Both the position numbers and the translations under genes were made by a program. From UMGS1124 sp045613165 (lineage in GTDB: Bacteria; Bacillota_I; Bacilli_A; RF39; UBA660), in contig JAZLAK010000115.1 of the NCBI GenBank assembly GCA_045613165.1, positions 1 to 8,848 on the forward strand: a stretch of DNA of 8,848 nt, given 5' to 3'. The first letter of the stretch is position 1, and each line of letters begins with the position of its first letter. This document shows, piece after piece, positions 1 through 6,727 of this stretch. The notes beneath the pieces are model-generated. The model made no database searches and had not been told where the DNA came from. It saw only the letters and a program-made list of their open reading frames with translations.

Positions 1-122
1 TATTTAGTATTATATTCTTATTAATATAATTTCCTATTTCTAAAACGCTCTTTTTTAACTCTCATAATATAATATAACAAAATTAAATTTATTTCTATAA
101 GTGCATTTAATTTTATATAATT

Positions 123-143
123 TTTATGAATTATTTATGAATT
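123..143. repeat. Tandem 10-bp direct repeat with an 11-bp period
   Basis: TTTATGAATT occurs at 123-132 and again at 134-143, so the two copies start 11 bp apart, about one helical turn. A looser copy (TTTATATAATT) lies in the same phase at 112-122. The repeats sit about 47 bp upstream of the -35 box of the DUF192 promoter. Same-face direct repeats of this kind are typical of OmpR/PhoB-family regulator sites, but in DNA this AT-rich a chance origin is quite possible. The rest of 1-189 shows no gene, RNA or mobile element that I can support. Confidence 0.35.
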
Positions 144-189
144 TTACACCTATATTTTATTCTACACATTATATTTAGTAAGTGTAATA

Positions 190-218
190 TTGTCTATAAT
201 TTATTGGTTTGATATAAT
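190..218 (+). promoter_or_regulatory. Sigma-A-type promoter of the DUF192 gene, extended -10
   Basis: The -35 box is TTGTCT (190-195), followed by a 17-bp spacer and a perfect TATAAT (213-218). TGA immediately before the -10 box gives the extended TGn motif. Transcription is expected to begin near 225, which leaves about 15 nt of leader before the ATG at 240. This argues against the ATG at 225 as the start. A second TATAAT at 195-200 has no good -35 partner. Confidence 0.7.
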
Positions 219-239
219 TTATATATGGTTGGTGAGCAT

Positions 240-539
240 ATGAAAGTTATAGTGGCTAAGAGTTTTAAAGATAAGTTATTAGGTTTAATGTATAAAAAGA
301 ATATAAATTATGGAATACTCTTAAAAAACTGTAAAAGTATTCATACTTTTTTTATGTTAGAACCAATAGACGTATTATTACTTGATAAAGAGAATAAAAT
401 TTTATCTATAAAAAGAAATGTTACTCCTAATAAAATAGTAATTTTTAGTAATAAAAAAAGAACTAATATATTAGAGTTACCTAACAATAGTTCTTTAAAT
501 TTAAAAGTTAATCAAATTATAGATTTTGATAATCTATAA
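240..539 (+). CDS. DUF192 family protein (COG1430), 99 aa, cytosolic
   Basis: This is a short single-domain protein of the DUF192 family, whose biochemical function is not established. The visible family marks are a G-L-M motif at residues 15-17, the H-T-F-F-M core at 35-39 (the family usually has HTFWM), a hydrophobic strand ending in L-D-K at 48-50, and I-L-E-L-P at 77-81 near the end. Many family members are exported and carry a signal peptide. This one starts directly with the domain, so it is probably cytoplasmic. The start at 240 is chosen because GGTGAG (231-236) lies just upstream and the promoter would start transcription near the alternative ATG at 225. It is the only plus-strand gene here, has its own promoter and terminator, and converges on argS with five bases between the two stop codons. 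The family call is firm; no cellular role can be given. Confidence 0.85.
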   Translation: MKVIVAKSFKDKLLGLMYKKNINYGILLKNCKSIHTFFMLEPIDVLLLDKENKILSIKRNVTPNKIVIFSNKKRTNILELPNNSSLNLKVNQIIDFDNL

Positions 540-546
540 TTTTTTT
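514..546 (+). terminator. Intrinsic terminator inside the 3' end of the DUF192 gene
   Basis: A perfect stem pairs TTATAGATT (517-525) with AATCTATAA (531-539) around the loop TTGAT. It extends by A-T pairs to 514/542 and runs into a T tract (540-546). The 5' arm is coding and the stop codon forms the last three bases of the 3' arm. On the opposite strand the hairpin is followed only by TTTGATT, so it would be a weak terminator for argS. Confidence 0.75.
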
Positions 547-2296
547 ATATTTTTTCCGGAACTTCTATAGCAAGAATGTTAAGTAAGTATCTGTTTGTAT
601 CATGTACTAATTTAGTTAAAGCAATATAACTTTCTTTAATGCTTTCTTCTTTTTCAGTTAATACTTCATGATTACTATAGAATGCATTATATGAATTTGT
701 AAGTTTATATAAGTACTCACATATTTCATTTAAAGTTCTACTCTTATATGATTTTTCTAATACGTTACTTAAATTTAATAAGTTTAGTATTATATCTCTT
801 TCTTCTTTTGTAGAAATTTTGTTATATTTATTTGTGCTTATGTTTTGAGCTTTCTTTAAAAGTGATGACATTCTTACTGTACTATATAATAAATAAGGAC
901 CTGTTTTACCATTAATATCACTAAATTTTATAGGATCAAATAAATAATCACTTGAACGATTTGGTAAAAGATCAGCATATTTAATTGATGCTATAGCAAG
1001 TTTTTCAGCAAGTTCATCTTTTTCATTTTCAGCTATATTATCTTTTATTATTTTTCTAGTTTCGTTTTGAACTAACTTAATTAATTCTCTTAAACTCATT
1101 ACTCCACCATCACGAGTTTTAAATGGTTTTCCATCAGGACCATTCATAGTACCGAAACCATACCATTCTAAATCTATATCTTTACTAACTATATTAGTTT
1201 TATATGCGGCTCTAAAAGCTTGTACAAAGTGTAATTCTTGACGTATATCAGTAAAATAAATTATTGAATCTACATCAAATCTTTTTACACGTGAATATAA
1301 TGTTGCTAGTTCAGTACTATCATATAATACTCCTCCATCACTTTTTATTAAAATTACTGGAGGCATTTCTTTTTTGTCAGTATCTTCTTTTACATCAATT
1401 ATTGTTGCACCTTCGCTTATTTTGGTATAATTATTATTTATTAAATAATCTAGCATTTCAGGTATATATGGATCAGCATCTTTTTCACCTTCCCATAAAT
1501 CGAACGTTGCATTTAATTTATCGTAAACTTCTTTGATATCCTCAATAGAAATTTTTAGGAATGATTTCCATAAATCATATATTCCTTTTTCTTTATTTTG
1601 AAGTCTTACAGTCATTTCTCTAGCTGCATTTAAATATTCAGGATCCTCTTTTGCTTTTGCGCTTGCTGTTGGATATATATCATTTAATTCATCTATAGTA
1701 ACTGGACATTCAGGATATACACCTTCAAAATTCGGTTCAAAGAATGGTAAATTTGGCATTCTTTTTTGTATTTCCAAAATTATTAGTCCCATTGGCCTTC
1801 CCCAATCTCCTAAATGAACATCACTTATAGTTTTATGTCCTACTGCTTCACATAATCTTTTGATTGCTTCACCAATGTTTGGACTTCTTAAATGTCCTGA
1901 ATGCAAAGCTTTTGCAACATTAGCTCCACCATAATCTAAAAATATAGTTTTTTGTTTCTCTTCTTTATAAGTATTTATTTCAAAATTATTAATAATATTG
2001 TTAATGTAATTAGTTAAAGTTTCTTCATTTATTGTTAAATTAATAAATCCTGGCCCTGCAACATTTATATCACTAAAATAATTTGTATTCTTTAATGCAT
2101 CAACTATTTTATTTGCAATATCTATTGGTTTTTCTTTATAAATACTTGCTAATTTCATACAAGCATTATATTGATAATCTCCAAGTTCAGGTCTATTTGA
2201 AACATTTAAAACTACCTCATCTTCATAACCTATAGTTTTAATTATGTTTTTTATTTCACTTTCTAAAAATTTAATTAAATTCATGTATACACACAT
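545..2296 (-). CDS. argS: Arginyl-tRNA synthetase (class I aminoacyl-tRNA synthetase), 583 aa
   Basis: This enzyme charges tRNA-Arg with arginine in the cytosol using ATP. The N-terminal additional domain (about residues 5-100) contains the G-D-Y-Q-Y and G-P-G-F-I-N motifs typical of ArgRS. The catalytic Rossmann domain carries the HIGH signature as H-S-G-H (132-135) within an N-V-A-K-A-L-H context, then G-D-W-G (163-166). The family's replacement for KMSKS appears as F-K-T-R-D-G (392-397). The C-terminal DALR anticodon-binding domain starts with the D-L-L-P-N-R region (442-447) and ends in the usual I-E-V-P-E-K pattern. The length matches the family (about 560-590 aa). The start at 2296 has AGGAAG five bases upstream (2302-2307). 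A start at Met-5 (2284) would fit alignment with the family equally well and fits the promoter position better. The gene has its own promoter, behind the terminator of the LCP gene. Confidence 0.97.
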   Translation of the reverse strand: MCVYMNLIKFLESEIKNIIKTIGYEDEVVLNVSNRPELGDYQYNACMKLASIYKEKPIDIANKIVDALKNTNYFSDINVAGPGFINLTINEETLTNYINNIINNFEINTYKEEKQKTIFLDYGGANVAKALHSGHLRSPNIGEAIKRLCEAVGHKTISDVHLGDWGRPMGLIILEIQKRMPNLPFFEPNFEGVYPECPVTIDELNDIYPTASAKAKEDPEYLNAAREMTVRLQNKEKGIYDLWKSFLKISIEDIKEVYDKLNATFDLWEGEKDADPYIPEMLDYLINNNYTKISEGATIIDVKEDTDKKEMPPVILIKSDGGVLYDSTELATLYSRVKRFDVDSIIYFTDIRQELHFVQAFRAAYKTNIVSKDIDLEWYGFGTMNGPDGKPFKTRDGGVMSLRELIKLVQNETRKIIKDNIAENEKDELAEKLAIASIKYADLLPNRSSDYLFDPIKFSDINGKTGPYLLYSTVRMSSLLKKAQNISTNKYNKISTKEERDIILNLLNLSNVLEKSYKSRTLNEICEYLYKLTNSYNAFYSNHEVLTEKEESIKESYIALTKLVHDTNRYLLNILAIEVPEKI

Positions 2297-2309
2297 CCCA
2301 ACTTCCTAT

Positions 2310-2338
2310 ATTATATATTAACTCTCTATATTTATCAA
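2310..2338 (-). promoter_or_regulatory. Sigma-A-type promoter of argS
   Basis: On the minus strand, TTGATA (2333-2338) is followed by a 17-bp spacer and a perfect TATAAT (2310-2315). The predicted transcription start, near 2303, falls inside the Shine-Dalgarno sequence used by the first ATG at 2296. The transcript would therefore be almost leaderless for that codon, or would use Met-5 at 2284. I see no T-box-like leader in the 67-bp gap. Confidence 0.7.
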
Positions 2339-2339
2339 T

Positions 2340-2365
2340 AAAGAAAAAAGTGTTTTAAAACACTT
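2340..2365 (-). terminator. Intrinsic terminator of the envelope operon (after the LCP gene)
   Basis: The fully palindromic 18-mer AAGTGTTTTAAAACACTT (2348-2365) forms a 7-bp stem with a TTAA loop. On the minus strand it is followed by TTTTCTTT. The 5' arm begins in the stop codon of the LCP gene, so the terminator sits directly on the gene end and separates it from the argS promoter about 10 bp further on. Confidence 0.75.
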
Positions 2366-3854
2366 ATTCTTCAATATTAGTTGTATCTTCACTATATTTA
2401 TTAGTTTCTAATACTTTATCTAATTTTTTCTTAGCTTCTAAAACTGTCTCTTCTTTCGGTATCATTACATATGCTTTAGCAGAACCAGTAGAGAATGTTC
2501 CTCTACTTCCATCACTTCCATCTACTGAGTAAGTTTCAATTGACCAACTACTTGCATCTTTTATTTGTTTTTTAATTAATTTAGTAATGGTTTTTTGATC
2601 TATGTTAGTTAAAACTGAATCGCCTACACTATTTAATAAACTATTATATTTAACTATAATTGTAGGACTTAAAGCTTTATCTATTATAGCTTTTAAAACT
2701 AACATTTGATTTTGTATTCTACCTCTATCTCCGCCAGCAATTGTATGACGTGTTCTTGATAATGCTAAAGCTTGTTCACCATTTAAAGTTTGTTTACCTT
2801 TTTTCAAACAAATTTTTTTACTGCTTGTTCTTGATGAAGTTTGCTCACAAAACTTAACTGGTACATCTACTGTTATGCCATCTAATTCTTCAACTATATT
2901 TATAAAAGTAGTGAAGTTTAATCTTGCATAATAGTCAATATTAATGTCATATAAATTCTCTAAAGTACCTACTGATTCTTCAATTCCGTATACTCCAGCA
3001 TGCGTTAATTTATCCATTGCTTTTTTGCTGCCTAGTTTAACATAGTAATCTCTTGGAGTGTTTAGCATTAATATTTTTTTATCTTTAGGATTTACTGCAA
3101 CTAAAATATTTACATCACTTCTGGCTTTTGCTGCTACTTTACCATTAGTATCTATACCGCTAATATATAAAACAAAGTTTTCTTTTGATACATCTTTTTT
3201 ACTTGATAAAGTTTTTACTTTAGTTGTTATAGTAAATGTATATATAGGTTTTAAATTGTCGTAATCATCACTATCTTCTTTCAATATATCAATATTTGAA
3301 TCTAAAGCTATTATGGCATCTACTTCTTCATTTTTCATTGAATCAACAGCTTCACCAATATTATTAAATTCAGCCATGTTATATTCTATCTTATTTGATA
3401 CTTTTTCAATGGCTTTAGTAGTTCCTTCATCTTCTATGTCAGCTACACCAATTATTTTATTTTCTAAATCGTCTATAGTTTTATAATTTGAATTATTTAA
3501 TACATATACTGAATATGAGTCATGTCTTATACCTACATCAAATATATCACTAAAAAAATCTATAGTTCCATATGAATAAAAACAAATTAATGTAAAACTA
3601 GCTATTAGAATTATACTTGGGATTGTTATTGTTACTTTTATCCATTGTTTTAATCTTTTATTATTTAGCAATTTATATAATAAAAAGATTAATAAACCAC
3701 CAACTATGATAAAAATTGATAAGTATATAATTGGTAAAACTTCAAAATAAGTTAAAAATCCAGCAGTAGCTACTGTACTTATTATTAGAAGCCAAGAAAC
3801 TATTTTGAAAAATATATTACTTTTTTTATTATTTGTCTTTTTATTCTTCTTCAT
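2364..3854 (-). CDS. LytR-CpsA-Psr (LCP) family wall-polymer ligase with a solute-binding-like accessory domain, 496 aa
   Basis: LCP enzymes move teichoic-acid or capsule-type polymers from lipid carriers to peptidoglycan on the outer face of the membrane. After a lysine-rich cytoplasmic tail there are three hydrophobic helices (about 14-36, 40-62, 74-94), as in streptococcal CpsA. Residues about 105-213 resemble one lobe of a family 3 solute-binding protein: a V-Y-V strand, then the D-D-L-E-N-K-I-I-G-V motif near 128-137 and V-D-A-I-I near 178-182. The LCP domain (about 226-395) has the expected pyrophosphate and metal residues: R-S-D (245-247), P-R-D (267-269), S-R-T-R (366-369), and D-R at 376-377 followed by G-R. 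Cys336 and Cys349 flank a loop and could form a disulfide. The start at 3854 is chosen over the longer frame (3896) because AAGGTGG (3861-3867) lies six bases upstream. It overlaps the preceding gene by 14 bp. The LCP call is firm, the accessory-domain assignment moderate, and the polymer substrate unknown. Confidence 0.93.
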   Translation of the reverse strand: MKKNKKTNNKKSNIFFKIVSWLLIISTVATAGFLTYFEVLPIIYLSIFIIVGGLLIFLLYKLLNNKRLKQWIKVTITIPSIILIASFTLICFYSYGTIDFFSDIFDVGIRHDSYSVYVLNNSNYKTIDDLENKIIGVADIEDEGTTKAIEKVSNKIEYNMAEFNNIGEAVDSMKNEEVDAIIALDSNIDILKEDSDDYDNLKPIYTFTITTKVKTLSSKKDVSKENFVLYISGIDTNGKVAAKARSDVNILVAVNPKDKKILMLNTPRDYYVKLGSKKAMDKLTHAGVYGIEESVGTLENLYDINIDYYARLNFTTFINIVEELDGITVDVPVKFCEQTSSRTSSKKICLKKGKQTLNGEQALALSRTRHTIAGGDRGRIQNQMLVLKAIIDKALSPTIIVKYNSLLNSVGDSVLTNIDQKTITKLIKKQIKDASSWSIETYSVDGSDGSRGTFSTGSAKAYVMIPKEETVLEAKKKLDKVLETNKYSEDTTNIEE

Positions 3855-4710
3855 TAGTAACCACCTTATTTTGTAATAATTCTTTAGTACCATCATTAAA
3901 AGTTACTTCAACTTGAATTCCTATAACATAGCCATATTTATTATAAGCAGTTATAAGTTTGGTACTATAAATATCTTTTTCTACAAAATCTTCAAAATCA
4001 ATAGCGGATATTTCTTGAATCATACCTTCATATTCCATAGTATCTTCATTTATTGCTTTTTCTAATTTCTCGAAAAAGATGTGTTCTATTGTATCATCAT
4101 TTTCACTATTTGAGTAATATTCTAAGTCACTTGTCATTTTACTTGACAGTGTTTCTGTAGTACTTACTGTAATTGTAGCGTTTTGTTTAGTTGTGTTCCC
4201 TAAAGCATCACTAATATTAAATTCTATATTGTATGTGCCTGCTGTTCTTAATTTCTTTTCATCTTTTTCAGTTTTAAAAGTTACTGAACAAGGTAAAGAG
4301 TTGTCTTCACAGCTAACCAATAGTATACTTGGATCAAATTCTTCGTCTATACCTATTGTAATATTATCAAGTTCTACTATAGGAGCAGTAGTATCAACTA
4401 CTTTTATTTTTGCTTTTTCTACATGTTTATTATATTTAACTTTATAAGTATAAACTCCCACTTTATTTGTATCTACTTCATCTAGATAAATTTTATATTC
4501 GTTTTTATATTTGTGCCCATTCTCTAAATAGTCTTCAATATTTTTTGATAATGTGCCACCAACTTCAACAGTTATATTTTTTAAACCAATTGTATTTTGT
4601 TTTTTATAGAATAAAAATACTCCAATTACAATACCAATAATAAATACACAAACTAAACATTTTAAGATAACATGTTTAGCATTAGTTTCTTCATAATAAA
4701 ATTCTTCCAT
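3841..4710 (-). CDS. Membrane-anchored extracellular protein with bacterial Ig-like (DUF5011-like) domains, 289 aa
   Basis: A short acidic cytoplasmic tail is followed by one hydrophobic helix (about 14-35), and the rest is predicted to be outside the cell. Residues about 43-105 look like a first beta-sandwich module ending in V-V-D-T-T-A-P (104-110). Residues about 107-183 form a clearer Ig-like module of DUF5011 type, with the same D-T-T-A-P entry, a G-T-Y-N-I-E-F strand (158-164) and the S-D-A-L-G-N turn (167-172). Cys134 and Cys141 form a likely loop disulfide. The last 100 residues are acidic and unassigned. The start at 4710 is supported by AAGGTGG (4718-4724) seven bases upstream; the longer frame from 4767 would run far into the preceding gene. 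It is the middle gene of the operon, with a 1-bp gap from the gene before it and a 14-bp overlap with the LCP gene. A role as an LCP partner or a surface adhesin is inference only. Confidence 0.85.
   Translation of the reverse strand: MEEFYYEETNAKHVILKCLVCVFIIGIVIGVFLFYKKQNTIGLKNITVEVGGTLSKNIEDYLENGHKYKNEYKIYLDEVDTNKVGVYTYKVKYNKHVEKAKIKVVDTTAPIVELDNITIGIDEEFDPSILLVSCEDNSLPCSVTFKTEKDEKKLRTAGTYNIEFNISDALGNTTKQNATITVSTTETLSSKMTSDLEYYSNSENDDTIEHIFFEKLEKAINEDTMEYEGMIQEISAIDFEDFVEKDIYSTKLITAYNKYGYVIGIQVEVTFNDGTKELLQNKVVTNEEE
3861..3867 (-). promoter_or_regulatory. Ribosome binding site that decides the LCP start
   Basis: AAGGTGG lies six bases upstream of the ATG at 3854, inside the last codons of the Ig-like gene. 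The alternative upstream ATG at 3896 is within that gene and has no comparable site. Confidence 0.75.
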
Positions 4711-4711
4711 A

Positions 4712-5068
4712 CTATATCCACCTTGCGAAATAAATATTTCTTGTATAACCGTCTTCGTAGTTTTCAAAAAGTGTTATTAAATTATTTACAATACTTTCTA
4801 TTATATCAGCCCCGCGTTTCACTCTTATATTTAAAACGCTAGCTTTAATATCTTTTCTAAAAGTGTAGTCTTCTACATATTTAGATAAAATTTTATCTAA
4901 ATTTTGTATTTTTTTAACTTCTTCTGCATTAGTTTCATCTATATTAAATATATAATCTTCATAAATAGTTATTAATTTCTGAGTTATATAATCTTCTTCT
5001 TCAAAATCAAAATCTTTTATTTTATAAAAATTAGGACAATATTTTAAAATAGTTTTATTTTTCTTCAT
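4712..5068 (-). CDS. Unrecognised 118-aa soluble protein, first gene of the envelope operon
   Basis: I do not recognise this family. The protein has no signal peptide and no membrane helix. A short basic start (KKNK, then Y-C-P near 10-12) precedes a strongly acidic stretch (D-F-E-E-E-D near 21-26). Likely helices span about 24-42, 48-66 and 87-103, followed by an aromatic tail ending in F-A-R-W-I. A mostly helical cytosolic protein is the best reading. The start at 5068 is preferred over 5086 because AAAGGTAGAG lies five bases upstream, whereas the earlier ATG has no ribosome binding site. Its TAG stop (4712-4714) is one base from the ATG of the Ig-like gene, and it contains that gene's ribosome binding site, so the two are probably translationally coupled. 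It might act on the membrane proteins of the operon from inside the cell or serve as a regulator; the sequence shows neither. Confidence 0.75.
   Translation of the reverse strand: MKKNKTILKYCPNFYKIKDFDFEEEDYITQKLITIYEDYIFNIDETNAEEVKKIQNLDKILSKYVEDYTFRKDIKASVLNIRVKRGADIIESIVNNLITLFENYEDGYTRNIYFARWI
4718..4724 (-). promoter_or_regulatory. Ribosome binding site that decides the Ig-like gene start
   Basis: AAGGTGG lies seven bases upstream of the ATG at 4710, within the last codons of the 118-aa gene. It is the same G-rich variant used by the LCP gene with similar spacing, which suggests co-ordinated translation of the operon. Confidence 0.75.
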
Positions 5069-5095
5069 ATTATCTCTACCTTTCATTATAAGTTA

Positions 5096-5124
5096 ATTAT
5101 AATACAACCATAAAAAAAAGTCCA
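5096..5124 (-). promoter_or_regulatory. Probable promoter of the three-gene envelope operon
   Basis: A perfect TATAAT (5096-5101) has TGGACT (5119-5124, four of six -35 matches) 17 bp upstream. The predicted start near 5089 gives a leader of about 21 nt before the ATG at 5068. The -35 box lies inside the terminator stem of the preceding surface-protein gene. A second TATAAT at 5085-5090 would start transcription inside the ribosome binding site and is less likely. Confidence 0.45.
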
Positions 5125-5139
5125 TATTATATGAACTTT
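5112..5139 (-). terminator. Intrinsic terminator of the surface-protein gene
   Basis: On the minus strand AAAGTTCATA (5130-5139) pairs with TATGGACTTT (5117-5126) through ten pairs, one of them G-U, around a 3-nt loop. Five more T residues follow (5116-5112). The G-U pair becomes a C-A mismatch on the plus strand, so the hairpin works best in the minus direction. It begins six bases after the stop codon. Confidence 0.8.
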
Positions 5140-5145
5140 ATTTTA

Positions 5146-6606
5146 TTAGATTTGTTTAAATAAGTTTTTCTTTTTACTTATTAAATAAATACCTCCAGCA
5201 ACTATTCCAACTGCTGCAAATCCTAAAATATATGACATTACTCCATATTTCTTTTGATCTCCAGGTCCTTCTTCAGCCCATTGAGCTATTAAAGTAATAG
5301 TTTGTGAAGTAGTTGGTGAAGTTATTGTATCACCTGATTCGTATGGGTTAGAACATTTATCATTTCCTTTTTCACACCAACCTTTAAATACATATCCACT
5401 TCTACTAGGTGTTGTAGAACTTACTTTGATAGGCGTCCCTAAAGATTCTTTTTGTGGGCTAGGTAAATTATTTACACTTGTATCATCTACATTATCATCA
5501 TATGCTACTGCCCATTGTCCTGTTGTAGTACAACTTTCATATTCTACTGTTAATACTACTGGCCAATAATAAGCTTTGCCTGTATTAAAATCTAAATCAT
5601 CTTCATCCCAAGTAGAATTTGTTACAATATGAGTAGAGGCTCTTCCAGTTGGATCTGCTAGATATTCTTTTAAAGCTGTATAACTATCATCGATTTCATT
5701 TATATTTGTTTTTCCAGTTTCTGTAAATACATATACTTTATCATCTTCCCCAATATATCCATATATAAAATCATTTAAAGTACTATTAACTCCAGAACTA
5801 TAGTTTATTGTTCTTGTAATAGATAAAGGAATATATGCTGAACTAACTGAAATATCATCCCATTTATTATCTATAATATCTTGAAAATAGTTTGTGTTTA
5901 AATCTCTAGTAGAAATTCCAAATTTAAATCCACTACCACTGTTTGCTGTTGTCAAAACTGCAGTCCCTACGTTCGCTGACATTAAACTATTCTTGTTTTT
6001 ACTAGCAAATATTTTTTGTAAAGAATATTCTTCTCCATATAAATATTCAATATCTTCATGAGATGCATTTGTTGGTCTTCCATCTTTATCAAAACTACTC
6101 CATACACCGTGGAATATAATTGCATTGTCTGCATATGTTCCGCCTAAATGAGAAGTTTCTTTTATTAACGCTGAACCAATATTTATTTTATCAGTATCAT
6201 TATAATAGCTTGATGATTGTACTTCGGCATATATTTTATCAGTTGTTTTACTTTTGCTAGCTAATGTCCAATATTCATCTAAATCAGTTACTTCTCCTTT
6301 ATTTCCTCCAAAGTTATTTGTTTCTATAAAATTGACTTTTGTTGTGGTAGAAGAATTATCTACAAATGTATATGGGAATACAGTATATGTTTGGTATCCT
6401 CCTGCAGATTCTGAAGACGAATATCCTTCTAGAAATGTTTTTTCGTTACTATCTAGTGCAAAAAAATTTGCATCTAGAAACATATAATTTTGTAAGTGTT
6501 TTTTACAATTAGTTTCAGCTGCGTTAACTTTTGGTAATTCTATAAAAGGAGCTAAAACTGCTATTGCTAAACCAATAACCCCAAGTTTTTTTAATATATT
6601 TTTCAT
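5146..6606 (-). CDS. Exported surface protein with an InlB (Listeria-Bacteroides) repeat and C-terminal membrane anchor, 486 aa
   Basis: A Sec signal peptide (lysines at 2, 6 and 7, hydrophobic core about 8-22, probable cleavage after V-N-A at 27-29) leads into a long Ser/Thr/Asn/Asp-rich extracellular region (about 30-365) that I cannot assign. Residues about 366-443 match a Listeria-Bacteroides repeat (Flg_new, as in internalin B): N-N-L-P, a P-S-R-S-G-Y-V-F-K-G-W core at 400-410, Y-E-S-G-D-T-I (422-428) and a closing L-I-A-Q-W (439-443). A membrane helix (about 457-476, with G-I-V-A-G-G) and the tail K-K-K-N follow. There is no LPxTG-type sortase motif, so the helix itself probably anchors the protein. 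Four cysteines (34, 359, 411, 418) allow two disulfides. The start is the ATG at 6606, with AGAAGGA four bases upstream. A TTG at 6627 in the same frame is unlikely. It is monocistronic, with its own promoter and terminator. A host or neighbour-binding role is inference. Confidence 0.85.
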   Translation of the reverse strand: MKNILKKLGVIGLAIAVLAPFIELPKVNAAETNCKKHLQNYMFLDANFFALDSNEKTFLEGYSSSESAGGYQTYTVFPYTFVDNSSTTTKVNFIETNNFGGNKGEVTDLDEYWTLASKSKTTDKIYAEVQSSSYYNDTDKINIGSALIKETSHLGGTYADNAIIFHGVWSSFDKDGRPTNASHEDIEYLYGEEYSLQKIFASKNKNSLMSANVGTAVLTTANSGSGFKFGISTRDLNTNYFQDIIDNKWDDISVSSAYIPLSITRTINYSSGVNSTLNDFIYGYIGEDDKVYVFTETGKTNINEIDDSYTALKEYLADPTGRASTHIVTNSTWDEDDLDFNTGKAYYWPVVLTVEYESCTTTGQWAVAYDDNVDDTSVNNLPSPQKESLGTPIKVSSTTPSRSGYVFKGWCEKGNDKCSNPYESGDTITSPTTSQTITLIAQWAEEGPGDQKKYGVMSYILGFAAVGIVAGGIYLISKKKNLFKQI

Positions 6607-6671
6607 AAAATCCTTCTTTCTCAGCAAGTATAATTTTATTACTATTTATATTTATACCCTACCTATATTAA

Positions 6672-6699
6672 ATTATAACATAAAATTTCTTTTTGAAAA
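6672..6699 (-). promoter_or_regulatory. Promoter of the surface-protein gene, extended -10
   Basis: A perfect TATAAT (6672-6677) is preceded by TGT, forming an extended -10. TTTTCA (6694-6699) lies 16 bp upstream as a four-of-six -35 box. Transcription would begin near 6665, giving an A-rich leader of about 59 nt, the longest of any gene here. I see no convincing riboswitch or hairpin in that leader. Confidence 0.6.
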
Positions 6700-6727
6700 G
6701 ACATTTTTTGATATATTTTTTAAAATG

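Noticed and set aside
1..65. A minus-strand frame open to the left edge (about 20 codons, E-L-K-K-S-V-L-E-I-G), and an overlapping 14-codon ATG frame at about 24-65.
   Set aside because: The open frame follows a TGA and has no start codon. The ATG frame has no ribosome binding site and ends at once. Neither can be told from chance in AT-rich DNA without the sequence to the left.
1264..1536. A 90-codon plus-strand frame rich in leucine and histidine inside argS.
   Set aside because: It is the complement shadow of a well-supported essential gene and has no ribosome binding site or family features.
6546..6606. The surface protein as a lipoprotein.
   Set aside because: The signal peptide has no lipobox cysteine. 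The first cysteine (34) lies beyond the probable V-N-A cleavage site.
6607..6665. The approximately 59-nt leader of the surface-protein gene as a possible riboswitch.
   Set aside because: It is A-rich with no stable hairpin or recognisable conserved core.
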